Shown here: positions 1-7,619 of the stretch, piece after piece
How positions within the stretch are numbered: the stretch's first letter is position 1
How the letters are laid out: each line of letters starts with the position of its first letter
Source of the DNA: JBGSKY01 sp041740995
GTDB taxonomy: Bacteria > Planctomycetota > Planctomycetia > Pirellulales > Pirellulaceae
Assembly (NCBI GenBank): GCA_041740995.1
Contig: JBGSKY010000109.1
Span: forward strand, 1 to 19,827
Direction: 5' to 3'
Length of the DNA stretch: 19,827 bases
The notes under the pieces: generated by a model
Told to the model about the DNA's origin: nothing
Databases searched by the model: none
What the model saw: only the letters and a program-made list of their open reading frames with translations
Translations under genes and position numbers: made by a program

Positions 1-577
1 TACCAAGCTGCTGTTGATGGTCGAAGCTAATCGAAGTAATCACCGAGACCGTTGCGGCACAGACATTGGTGCTATCAAGCCTACCACCCAAGCCGACTTC
101 AATGATTGCGGCGTCGACGTTTTCACGAGCGAAAAGCAGAAAACCAATCGCAGTCGTAAACTCAAAAAACGTCGTTTGGCCTTCGCCCTGACGAATCAAT
201 TCCTCGGCGATAGGCTGGATCGTATTGACGCAATCGACAAGCTGCTGCTCAGTACATGCCGCACCGTTGATTACAAACCGTTCTTCAAGTTTGAGCAGAT
301 GCGGAGAAGTATACAAACCGACTTTCTGTCCGTTAAAGCGCAACGATTCTGCAATCAACCATGCAACAGATCCCTTCCCCTTGGTTCCAGCAATATGCAC
401 AATCGGATAGCGACGCTGTGGATTATCCAGTGCGGCCAGCAACCGATGCATCCGCGCCAATCGAAAATTCTTTTGGCTGTAAGATCGCTGGGCGACTTTT
501 TCGTAGTTGATGCGATCAAGCAAGTACTTGATCGCGGACGCGTAATCAGCAACAGGCAATGTTGGAGTTGGTTCCAT
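1..577 (-). CDS. folC: Folylpolyglutamate synthase / dihydrofolate synthase, N-terminal part (runs off the left edge)
   Basis: The frame translates to 192 residues before the window ends, about the first 45% of a Mur-ligase-type FolC. Seen in the sequence: the P-loop GTKGKGS at residues 64-70 within HIAGTKGKGSV, YTSPHL at 89-94, the FFEFTTAIGF segment near 137-147, and IEVGLGGRLDSTN near 159-171. These are signature elements of the FolC ATPase domain, which adds glutamate to dihydropteroate or folates in the cytoplasm. The start is well fixed: ATG at 577-575 is preceded four codons upstream by an in-frame TGA, with no alternative start between. No good Shine-Dalgarno is visible. The gene lies 112 bp downstream of nhaD on the same strand. 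Whether it is bifunctional or only a folylpolyglutamate synthase cannot be told from this fragment. Confidence 0.93.
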   Translation of the reverse strand, partial: MEPTPTLPVADYASAIKYLLDRINYEKVAQRSYSQKNFRLARMHRLLAALDNPQRRYPIVHIAGTKGKGSVAWLIAESLRFNGQKVGLYTSPHLLKLEERFVINGAACTEQQLVDCVNTIQPIAEELIRQGEGQTTFFEFTTAIGFLLFARENVDAAIIEVGLGGRLDSTNVCAATVSVITSISFDHQQQLG

Positions 578-689
578 CGAATCGACCGCTCACGCTTAGA
601 CCGCGTTCAACACCACTGAATAAGTCTGCATATGCAAAAATTATGAATCGTGACTATGGCAAGTCCGACTGTCGACGAAATTCTATTGC

Positions 690-2180
690 CTAATGATCAA
701 CGATTCCGGTCATCATCAGCACCTGCAATTGCAGCAAGTAAAAAATGACTCCGGAGAAGTATCCAAGCAATGCCCACGGTCCGATTGTCCGCAGATACCA
801 CATGAACTCGAGCTTCTCTAGGCCCATAGCCGCGACGCCTGCGGCTGAGCCAATAATTAAACAACTACCGCCGGTTCCAGCACAATAGGCCAACATCATC
901 CAGAAGAAAGCATCTTCGGGAAAGGGATACATCTCAATACCCGCCGCGACCAACGGTACGTTATCAACAATCGCCGACAGCAAGCCAATGGCGATTGCCA
1001 CGATAGATTGATTTCCGATTGTTTCGGTCAACCAGAGTGCCAGATTTTGTAACAAGCCAATTGAACTAAGGGCGCTAACAGCCAGCAAAATCCCTAAGAA
1101 GAACAGAATACTCGACATGTCGACGTTTCGAAGAACATGCAGCACGCCGGTTGAGCTCCGCGTTCGCTCGTCAACGGTATGTGAGATCAGCTCGGAAACG
1201 ATCCATAAGATTGATAAGACGAGCATCATGCCCATGAATGGCGGCAAATGCGTTGTGGCTTTGAATACTGGCACGCTCAACAGCCCTACAATTCCAAGCA
1301 CGAGAAAAAGGACTTGATGCCATGGCTTGAGATCCTTGTGCTCGTGATGACGCGTCGATTCGGGAAGTTGCTGCAACGGACCTTTCATCGTTCTTGATAT
1401 TAGCAACAAGGGAATCAACAAGCAGATCACGCTAGGCAAAAATAGCTCCATCATTACAGTCAATGGCGTGATCTTGTGCTTGATCCATAACATTGTAGTT
1501 GTCACGTCACCGATGACCGACCAAGCACCACCGGCATTCGCCGAAACTATAACTAGACCGACAAACACAGCACGAGTCGCTCGATCGTGGACGAGCTTGC
1601 GAAGGACCGAAACCATTACGATCGTCGTCGTCAAATTGTCGAGCACTGCCGATAGAAAAAACGTAAGCCATGCGACGACCCATAACAATTGCACCTTGCT
1701 GGTTGCTCTGATCCGATTGGTCACAATCGCAAAACCTTCGTTAGCATCAACTAGCTCAACGATCGTCATCGCGCCCATGAGGAAAAACAAGATGCTGGCG
1801 ATCTCGTAAAGATGATGTGCCAACTCACCTTCAATCAAATATTCGCGACTTAGATTTTCATGAGTCCCTGCATTCGCCGTCAAATCATGGTTACTCGAAT
1901 CGACACTGGATTCAGCAGTTTTTTCTAAGCCCTCTTCAGTCGTCGGATGGTCGTCACCGTGAGCTGGTATTTCGGAGTTGGCATTGCTTTCGTCCAGCCC
2001 CATGATGAACGAGGCAGGAACCTTATCAACGGGCAACAATTCGTTCACGTTTACTGCGCACAAGGTCCAGCACAAAACTCCCGTAAGGATGGCCGACGCA
2101 GCCTTATTAATGTGCAACGTGTGTTCTAGCGCTATTGCGATGTAACCGACGATAAAAATTGCAATAATCGTTGTTACCAT
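690..2180 (-). CDS. nhaD: NhaD-type Na+/H+ antiporter
   Basis: A polytopic inner-membrane protein of 496 residues from the chosen start, matching the NhaD branch of the ion transporter superfamily, which exchanges Na+ (or Li+) for H+. Family-typical elements seen: the N-terminal helix with ALEHTLHINKAASAILTGV (about 18-35), SAVLDNLTTTIVM (177-189), SANAGGAWSVIGDVTTTM (213-230), a second DNVPLVAAG motif and TGGSCLIIGSAAGVAAMG near the C-terminus. The paired DN motifs are the probable ion-binding sites. I prefer ATG at 2180 because GGA lies 6 nt upstream and the hydrophobic helix begins directly after it; the frame also stays open to an ATG at 2240, adding 20 polar residues. Unusual is a long hydrophilic segment, about residues 51-118, rich in Asp, Glu and His. 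It is divergent from leuB; folC follows 112 bp downstream. Confidence 0.92.
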   Translation of the reverse strand: MVTTIIAIFIVGYIAIALEHTLHINKAASAILTGVLCWTLCAVNVNELLPVDKVPASFIMGLDESNANSEIPAHGDDHPTTEEGLEKTAESSVDSSNHDLTANAGTHENLSREYLIEGELAHHLYEIASILFFLMGAMTIVELVDANEGFAIVTNRIRATSKVQLLWVVAWLTFFLSAVLDNLTTTIVMVSVLRKLVHDRATRAVFVGLVIVSANAGGAWSVIGDVTTTMLWIKHKITPLTVMMELFLPSVICLLIPLLLISRTMKGPLQQLPESTRHHEHKDLKPWHQVLFLVLGIVGLLSVPVFKATTHLPPFMGMMLVLSILWIVSELISHTVDERTRSSTGVLHVLRNVDMSSILFFLGILLAVSALSSIGLLQNLALWLTETIGNQSIVAIAIGLLSAIVDNVPLVAAGIEMYPFPEDAFFWMMLAYCAGTGGSCLIIGSAAGVAAMGLEKLEFMWYLRTIGPWALLGYFSGVIFYLLQLQVLMMTGIVDH

Positions 2181-2352
2181 GTGTGTTCCGTTTCTTTGAC
2201 GGTGAAAAAACTTTTGAAATCGCGTTTGGTATATGAGCAAATCCGTTGGCCGAAAAGTCAGCGCGGTTTGCGTTAAGAACCATAAGCGACAGCAGGGTTT
2301 TTGGCTAGTATGTCCTGCAACCCGGTCCTATTCTGTTCGAAGTAAATCCGAT

Positions 2353-2364
2353 GCGTTATAACGC
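2353..2364. promoter_or_regulatory. Perfect 12-bp palindrome over a -10-like element upstream of leuB
   Basis: GCGTTATAACGC is a perfect inverted repeat. It contains TATAAC (2357-2362), a five-of-six match to a sigma-70 -10 box, 56 nt before the leuB start. No convincing -35 lies 16-18 nt upstream. Inference: an operator overlapping the leuB-fhcB promoter. It could also be chance. Confidence 0.3.
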
Positions 2365-2418
2365 TGCAAGTGAGCGAATCTTGCCTGCGTCAAATTTTTT
2401 GGTCCTGAGGATAAATTC

Positions 2419-3495
2419 TTGCAAGCGAAAATTGTACTGTTGCCCGGCGATGGGATTGGCCCTGAAGTCACTGCGCAGGCGGTCCGAGTGTTGCATCGTG
2501 TTGCCGAAAAATTCGGCCATGTTTTTACAATGCAAGAAGAACTGCTCGGCGGCATCGCAATCGATCAGACTGGCAAACCGTTGCCTGACCGAACAATTGT
2601 AGCATGCAAAAATGCGGACGCGATTCTGCTGGGAGCCGTTGGTGGCCCTAAATGGGACGATCCTTCGGCCAAAACGCGGCCAGAGGCGGGATTGCTCCAG
2701 ATTCGCAAGGAACTGGGGCTCTTTGCAAATCTGCGTCCGATTTTAACCTTTGACGAGCTGATCGATTCTTCACCGTTGAAAAAGGAGATTGTGCAAGGCA
2801 CTGACATTCTGTTTTTTCGAGAATTAACCGGCGGATTGTATTTTGGAGAGTCCGGTTGTGAAGTGCTGCCTGATGGAAGTGAACGAGCCTTTAGCACCGC
2901 TGTATATACCACCCATGAGGTTGAGCGAATTGTGCGCATGGCTGCTGACGCGGCGCGATTGAGACGAAATAAATTGACGATGGTCGACAAAGCTAACGTC
3001 CTAGAAGCTAGCCGTTTGTGGCGGCGCGTTTCAGCGCGAATCGTGCAGCAGGATTACAGCGATTTGGAATACGAAGTCGTGCTGGTTGACTCAATGGCAA
3101 TGCACTTGCTCTCGCGGCCACGAAGCTTTGACGTCGTTGTCACAAGTAACATGTTCGGCGACATTTTGACTGATGAAGCCTCTATGCTGCCTGGTTCACT
3201 GGGAATGCTCCCTAGTGCCTCAATCGGTACTAGCGGGCCTGGAATATATGAACCGATCCATGGTTCGGCTCCTGATATCGCAGGCAAGGGTATAGCGAAT
3301 CCTCTGGCGACAATTCTTGCATCTGCCATGCTGTTGCGACACTCACTGCATTTGGAAACCGAAGCGCAATGTATCGAAGTTGCAGTGCGAAGCGTTCTAG
3401 CGGCCGGTCTCCGGACGGCTGACCTGGCACGTGGCAAACCTGGCTCGATTGGTACGATCGAAATGGCCAACGCGGTACTTGACCGAATTGTCTAA
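2419..3495 (+). CDS. leuB: 3-isopropylmalate dehydrogenase
   Basis: A 358-residue protein, the usual length for LeuB, which oxidatively decarboxylates 3-isopropylmalate with NAD+ in leucine synthesis (cytoplasm). Visible family motifs in order: LLPGDGIGPEV (7-17), GAVGGPKWD (about 72-80), GLLQIRKELGLFANLRP, the RELTGGLYFG loop, DKANVLEASRLWR with the catalytic lysine, VDSMAMHLL, the Asp-containing TSNMFGDILTDEAS metal-binding segment, and EPIHGSAPDIAGKGIANP for NAD binding. The start is TTG, supported by GAGG at 2407-2410, 8 nt upstream, and by exact alignment of the family N-terminus. fhcB begins 14 bp after its stop, so the two are probably one transcript. No leuA, leuC or leuD is present in the window. 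Isocitrate or tartrate dehydrogenase is unlikely given the LeuB-type motifs. Confidence 0.95.
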   Translation: MQAKIVLLPGDGIGPEVTAQAVRVLHRVAEKFGHVFTMQEELLGGIAIDQTGKPLPDRTIVACKNADAILLGAVGGPKWDDPSAKTRPEAGLLQIRKELGLFANLRPILTFDELIDSSPLKKEIVQGTDILFFRELTGGLYFGESGCEVLPDGSERAFSTAVYTTHEVERIVRMAADAARLRRNKLTMVDKANVLEASRLWRRVSARIVQQDYSDLEYEVVLVDSMAMHLLSRPRSFDVVVTSNMFGDILTDEASMLPGSLGMLPSASIGTSGPGIYEPIHGSAPDIAGKGIANPLATILASAMLLRHSLHLETEAQCIEVAVRSVLAAGLRTADLARGKPGSIGTIEMANAVLDRIV

Positions 3496-3509
3496 AAAGC
3501 GAAACATCT

Positions 3510-4763
3510 GTGACGCATTGTACGTTTTGCCCGTTGTTATGTGCTTTCACTAATGCAAGTGAGTTAGATGATTGCCGTGTGAGGCAGTCGGCCAGCGTAA
3601 TCGTTCAAGAGAATCAATGCTTCGTCCAAGACATCGCGGTTACGTTCGACCAAGCAATTGATCACGCGGTCAGTTTGCTTTGTAAAGCGACCCATGTTTG
3701 TTTAACCGGCCAGCCTCGTTCGATCCAAACCTCGCGATCGTTGCTCAAGTGTGCTCGAGCTTTAAATGGGATGGTCGATCTAAATGGAAGCCAGCCTAGC
3801 TTCGACTGGATCCGCACTGTCCAGTCGAGCGGATTTCAATCTTCATCGATTGCCGAAGTGCGATTGCGGAGCGATCTAGTCCTCATCGTTGGTGACGACC
3901 GGCTGATCGATCAACAACCGCGACTACTGAACGAAATTTGCAACAGCGCCGACGATACCGACCAAATGCGAACAATCGTTTTGATCGGGGAATTCACTCA
4001 ATTTTCAAAGAGACTTAAATCGCTACCAAGTTTTGGCCGCATTCGTCATGTGGACGTGCCGGTAGAGTCAATCCCAGCGCTAATGCAAAACGTCGCCAAT
4101 GCCTTTACGGGCAGTCCTATACGACCAAAGTTTACGGAATCCCCTGATAGTCCGCGCTTCGATGCAACCATAGACGATTCAGCGAACCAGCTTGTCGAGC
4201 TGATCCGACAATCGAAATACGCTACCTTTGTTTGGTCAACGGCGACCGCATTCAAAGGCGGCGAACAATTCCATCAAGCGATCGTCAAAGCGATTCAAAC
4301 CCTATCTGCCGATCAACGTGTAACCGGCATGCCTATTAGCGGAACGAGCAATACATTCGCTCAGGTCTCGACTTGGCAAAGCGGCTTTCCAGGTCGTTTC
4401 AGCTATTTCAATAACGAAGCTATTTACGATCCGTTGCTTTTCTCGCTCGATCGATTCATTGATGAAGCATCGCGTTCTGATGGCAAACACGTTCTGTTAA
4501 GCGTGCAGGAAAGTGTTGAAGAGCTTGTCGGCCCAACGACTAATCCACCTGAAAGATTACCAACGATTGAGCTTGGTATAAGTCGACGTAAGAACGCGAC
4601 AAGTGAAGTTTTCATACCAATTGCGTTTCCCGGAGTCGACAGCCCGGCAACTTTTTTTCGAAGCGACAACGCAGTTGCAATTTACATCCAGAAGATCGCG
4701 GCAACTTCGAAAAACCCAACCGCCGCCAGCGTGCTTGAGAGATTGATTTCAAAGTTGCAATAA
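3510..4763 (+). CDS. fhcB: Formylmethanofuran dehydrogenase subunit B homologue (Fhc/Fwd subunit B)
   Basis: 417 residues resembling FwdB/FhcB. In methylotrophs FhcB belongs to the formyltransferase/hydrolase complex, which releases formate from formyl-methanofuran in the tetrahydromethanopterin C1 pathway; planctomycetes are known to carry such archaeal-like C1 genes. Seen: an N-terminal Cys cluster CTFCPLLC (C4, C7, C11) with C22 further on, then DIAVTFDQAIDHAVSLL (about 39-55) and a Rossmann-like stretch RLRSDLVLIVGDD (about 119-131), as expected for the molybdopterin-oxidoreductase fold. The start is GTG with no visible Shine-Dalgarno, 14 bp after leuB, suggesting coupled expression. The sequence is divergent and Ser/Gln-rich in the C-terminal half. 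The fhcA, fhcC and fhcD partners are not in the window. Another molybdopterin-oxidoreductase-fold protein is the main alternative. Confidence 0.75.
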   Translation: MTHCTFCPLLCAFTNASELDDCRVRQSASVIVQENQCFVQDIAVTFDQAIDHAVSLLCKATHVCLTGQPRSIQTSRSLLKCARALNGMVDLNGSQPSFDWIRTVQSSGFQSSSIAEVRLRSDLVLIVGDDRLIDQQPRLLNEICNSADDTDQMRTIVLIGEFTQFSKRLKSLPSFGRIRHVDVPVESIPALMQNVANAFTGSPIRPKFTESPDSPRFDATIDDSANQLVELIRQSKYATFVWSTATAFKGGEQFHQAIVKAIQTLSADQRVTGMPISGTSNTFAQVSTWQSGFPGRFSYFNNEAIYDPLLFSLDRFIDEASRSDGKHVLLSVQESVEELVGPTTNPPERLPTIELGISRRKNATSEVFIPIAFPGVDSPATFFRSDNAVAIYIQKIAATSKNPTAASVLERLISKLQ

Positions 4764-4787
4764 GATTCCAACCTGTATTTGCATATT

Positions 4788-4799
4788 TTGCGATCGCAA
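4788..4799. repeat. 12-bp palindrome at the convergent junction after fhcB
   Basis: TTGCGATCGCAA is a perfect palindrome 25 bp past the fhcB stop and 15 bp past the last minus-strand stop of the larE side. It contains GCGATCGC. As RNA it would give only a tight, weak hairpin and has no clear U-run, so I do not call it a terminator. Confidence 0.3.
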
Positions 4800-4850
4800 G
4801 GCTTACCAAACATTCAGTTGTCCGAATCTAAAACCGATTCTCGTCCGCGA

Positions 4851-4952
4851 TCACTCTGCACCAATCGCCCCAGACCGGCCCGCTGCTGAATATCCGTCAG
4901 CTCTGCTGCTGGGAAGTTGATCAAGCCGGAGCACAATGTCAGCAATCGTCAT
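4851..4952 (-). CDS. Small ORF (33 aa) with a strong Shine-Dalgarno, downstream of larE
   Basis: On the minus strand, 78 bp after the larE stop, AAAGGAG (plus-strand 4960-4966) stands 7 nt before an ATG at 4952. This is the best ribosome-binding site seen in the window. The frame encodes 33 residues starting MTIADIVLRLDQL and ends with TGA at 4851-4853. A second frame, shifted by +1 and open from just after the ATG to a TGA at 4814-4816, encodes a more protein-like stretch beginning LINFPAAELTDIQQRAG. Either frame could be the real product, or this is one small gene of about 45 residues broken by a single indel. I recognise no family. Transcription with larE is an inference from spacing and strand. 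Confidence 0.35.
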   Translation of the reverse strand: MTIADIVLRLDQLPSSRADGYSAAGRSGAIGAE

Positions 4953-5030
4953 TGTCAAGCTCCTTTGCTTCGTTTAAATCCGGATTGGTACTGAGAATCA
5001 ATTCTCTGCTATTCGGATCTGCAAACTTGG

Positions 5031-5903
5031 CTATCCGTGCGAGAGAATCGGCAGCATCTGATTTAACGAGCCACTCTTTAGACCACTCAGGTCGACCGTT
5101 ACAAATCGGAAGCCTAGCAGTTTTAAATCCGATGCTAATGTTTGCAGATCGACTATTGCGAAAAAGCTTTTTAGCGATTCGGCGGGGATTTCAATTCTGG
5201 CCAACTCTGCATCATGCAAGCGCACGCGGACGTTTGTGAACCCGAGATCATGAAGCAGATTTTCACCGCGTTCGACCATCTGCAAACGGGCCTTAGTGAC
5301 TTCCACACCATACGCGATTCGGCTGCTCAAACAAGGTGCTGCGGGGCGTTCTGCAACGCTAAGATTCCAGAGCTTTGCAATTCCTCGGACCTGATCCTTT
5401 CGGATTCCCAACGAGGCCAAGGGAGTGAGAACGCGATGATTTTCACCCGCCAGCAAGCCGGGCCGATAGTCGCCTAGATCATCGAAGTTAGTGCCCGAAA
5501 CGATTGCGTCAATTTGATACTTCTGCGCAAATATTCGGATTTGATTGTAGAGCTCGTCTTTGCAATAGAAACAGCGCTGCCCATCATTTCGACGATAACT
5601 CTCGCTATCGATTTCATTTGTCGGCAAAAATTCGTGCCGCAGCCCAATTGATTTCGCAACCTCAGTGGCAAAGCTTCGATCTAGCTGACTGACCGCCGAA
5701 CCAAGCCCCGTCACCGCAACGCAATTTTCGCCAACCGCGCGATAGGCTGCCGCGGCGACCACACTACTATCGACACCGCCAGAGAATGCGATAACACAAG
5801 GGCCGATGGTCGACAAAGACTGCACCAATCGATCGGCCAACAACTCAGTGGAGACGGTTTGATCGAGTGTGGCTGCGAATGAAATTTCGTTAGTTTCGTT
5901 CAT
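5031..5903 (-). CDS. larE: LarE family ATP-dependent sulfur transferase (three-cysteine type)
   Basis: 290 residues of the PP-loop pyrophosphatase superfamily. LarE adenylates and then sulfurates the pyridinium biscarboxylate precursor of the nickel-pincer cofactor of lactate racemase-type enzymes. Seen: the PP-loop FSGGVDSSVV (40-49), SGTNFDDLGDYRPGL (136-150), RPAAPCLSSR with C191 at the position of the sacrificial cysteine of Lactobacillus plantarum LarE, and the C-terminal VRVRLHDAELARIEIP. RCFYCK adds C111 and C114, a CxxC absent from L. plantarum LarE. With C191 this makes the three-cysteine set linked to [4Fe-4S]-containing LarE proteins. ATG at 5903 has no clear Shine-Dalgarno. The start lies 40 bp after the DUF4912 stop, so co-transcription is likely. 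No larA, larB or larC is in the window. A different PP-loop thiolase is less likely. Confidence 0.88.
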   Translation of the reverse strand: MNETNEISFAATLDQTVSTELLADRLVQSLSTIGPCVIAFSGGVDSSVVAAAAYRAVGENCVAVTGLGSAVSQLDRSFATEVAKSIGLRHEFLPTNEIDSESYRRNDGQRCFYCKDELYNQIRIFAQKYQIDAIVSGTNFDDLGDYRPGLLAGENHRVLTPLASLGIRKDQVRGIAKLWNLSVAERPAAPCLSSRIAYGVEVTKARLQMVERGENLLHDLGFTNVRVRLHDAELARIEIPAESLKSFFAIVDLQTLASDLKLLGFRFVTVDLSGLKSGSLNQMLPILSHG

Positions 5904-5943
5904 GCTTGGGCAGTGCAGTCGGGAGTTGATTTATGCCCCGATT

Positions 5944-7368
5944 CTACTCTTCTGCTTCAGCATTCGAAACGGCTTCCATGATCTTTGTGTTGCGCTCAAC
6001 TGCGATTACGATCGTTTGCTCGTTGTTTCCGTCGCGGCCACGAGCAGTAATAGGAATGACCTGTCGAGAGTTTGGCATCGGAACTTTGGCAGAAAAAGTT
6101 CCGTCAGCACGGACAGTTGCTGGCTCATCGCCGACTTTCAACTTGGAGAACGGCTGGGTCGAACCGAATATCACCAATTCCACATCGAGTTCAAAATGGA
6201 AATCGCGATGCCGTTTCAAGCTGCCATCAGCGCCGCCACCAAATTCAGCCGCCGATGGGCCGCCGATCGGGCGTTTCAAACGTTCTTCGAACATGTCTTG
6301 CAAGTCTTCGGATCGATGATCTTCATCAAATCCACCGGACAGGCTGTAGACCCGCTCGGCATCGCGAGCGATGTCGGCCCAATGATCATCGACGGCGTCA
6401 TTACCGCCTGGAATCGGTGTTCGCACACGATTGCTTCGGCACAGCTCATGAAACCGGTTAGCGCCGGTCATGTAGCCTAACAATGCGATATATGACTGCG
6501 GAGCATCGGTAACCGGAATGTACCAGTTGCGCACGCCGCTGTGAATTTCGATATCGCGTACGATGGTCTCAGCGTTATTGGTCGTGCCGGAGTCGTCGAT
6601 ATGAATCAACCGCAAAATTGGTTTCACAGTATGCCAATGACCAGCCAGCGAAGCTTTCGCGCGCTGGACGCTTCTTCGGCTGATGTCCCAACTGGCATGC
6701 AACCAAAAAGGATCGCGAACCAAGAGCACCAAACGATCTTTACCTTCTTGTGGCGGTTGTGTTGCTAACGGATCGTTGTGTACCAACGACGGTCGGGCAT
6801 CGGTTTGCCGTGAGAGGTCTTTATTGCGTTCGCGTTTTTCTTGCAGGTCACGCAGTTGCCCTACCACTTGCGGATCCGTCGGCGGTGCAGTGACACGCGG
6901 CGGAGAAGGTGGAGCAGTTTTTTTTGTCGAAGATTTTGCGACAGGTTTCGTGACTTTCGCAACTGACTCCGAAGCCTGCTTTTTCATGGAGGGTGCGATA
7001 TTGGATTTCGATTCAGGTTTTAGGCGTTCTCGAGACTGCGAAACCTTTTTCGATTCGACCTGCCCGTTCTTTGTTTCAGACGATTTGATTACCGCAGTAG
7101 CAGCTTTCTTCGCCTTACTAGCGGGCTTAGCGACCGTTTTTTTAGAAGGCTTGGCAACGGGCGCAGTTGTCCGACTTGCCGTTTTTGTTTTGGGATTGGG
7201 GACCGGCTTGGAAACCGTTTTTGGAGTAGCGGTCCGGGACTTAGTCGCTGGCTTTTTGGTCGCTCCCGCCGCTTTTGTTCTGGAATTGCTTGCTTTCGAA
7301 GTCGACGAAGCCGCCGACTTGGTTCCGCTCGGTGCTTGTCGACTGGTCGTTTTCGGTCGGCCCTTCAA
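5944..7368 (-). CDS. DUF4912 protein with a long basic, histone-H1-like N-terminal region
   Basis: 474 residues from the chosen start. Roughly residues 1-175 are low complexity and rich in Lys, Ala, Ser, Thr and Pro with repeated KKPA/KPAS/TKKTA-like units, as in histone H1-like or AlgP-like tails. A DUF4912-like domain follows from about residue 206 (LVRDPFWLHASWDIS) to about 330. Near the C-terminus is a beta-rich segment (FELDVELVIFGSTQPFSKLKVG ... DGTFSAKVPMP ... VERNTK) also typical of DUF4912 proteins. The function of DUF4912 is unknown. The frame opens at GTG 7416, but I prefer TTG at 7368 because GGGGAG (plus-strand 7377-7382) stands 8 nt before it and the basic tail begins immediately. 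No signal peptide or membrane segment is seen, so it is probably cytoplasmic. larE follows after 40 bp. Nucleic-acid binding by the tail is only inferred from composition. Confidence 0.82.
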   Translation of the reverse strand: MKGRPKTTSRQAPSGTKSAASSTSKASNSRTKAAGATKKPATKSRTATPKTVSKPVPNPKTKTASRTTAPVAKPSKKTVAKPASKAKKAATAVIKSSETKNGQVESKKVSQSRERLKPESKSNIAPSMKKQASESVAKVTKPVAKSSTKKTAPPSPPRVTAPPTDPQVVGQLRDLQEKRERNKDLSRQTDARPSLVHNDPLATQPPQEGKDRLVLLVRDPFWLHASWDISRRSVQRAKASLAGHWHTVKPILRLIHIDDSGTTNNAETIVRDIEIHSGVRNWYIPVTDAPQSYIALLGYMTGANRFHELCRSNRVRTPIPGGNDAVDDHWADIARDAERVYSLSGGFDEDHRSEDLQDMFEERLKRPIGGPSAAEFGGGADGSLKRHRDFHFELDVELVIFGSTQPFSKLKVGDEPATVRADGTFSAKVPMPNSRQVIPITARGRDGNNEQTIVIAVERNTKIMEAVSNAEAEE

Positions 7369-7376
7369 AACTACAT

Positions 7377-7382
7377 CTCCCC
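7377..7382 (-). promoter_or_regulatory. Ribosome-binding site deciding the DUF4912 start
   Basis: GGGGAG on the minus strand, 8 nt upstream of the TTG at 7368. It favours this TTG over the in-frame GTG at 7416, which lacks a comparable site. Confidence 0.5.
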
Positions 7383-7619
7383 AAGCGGCAACAAATGAAT
7401 TAAACGTTAGCGGCACAGATTTAGTGAGCGAATTACCAAGGGCCGCAAAATGGGTTTGCGTCGCTCTTCCGCTTGGATTTCTCCGTCAAATTGCTGCCAC
7501 CCTTGCAGTATGCTTTGATTCCGATGTTTTTCTAGCCATTTATGCGACAAATCAGACCGAAATCTCTAGAGAAAGGATCGGTTAGGTGGATTACGGTCGC
7601 ACAATTGGCCTATTTCGGC

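Noticed and set aside
14..619. A 201-codon plus-strand frame at the left edge
   Set aside because: It is antisense to a frame encoding clear FolC motifs and extends past the folC start without its own recognisable features.
6683..7585. A 300-codon plus-strand frame opposite the basic tail of the DUF4912 gene
   Set aside because: It is the antisense mirror of Lys/Ala/Thr-rich codons, giving an artificial Phe/Val/Leu/Gly-rich product with no domain. The minus-strand gene has recognisable DUF4912 motifs and a good start.
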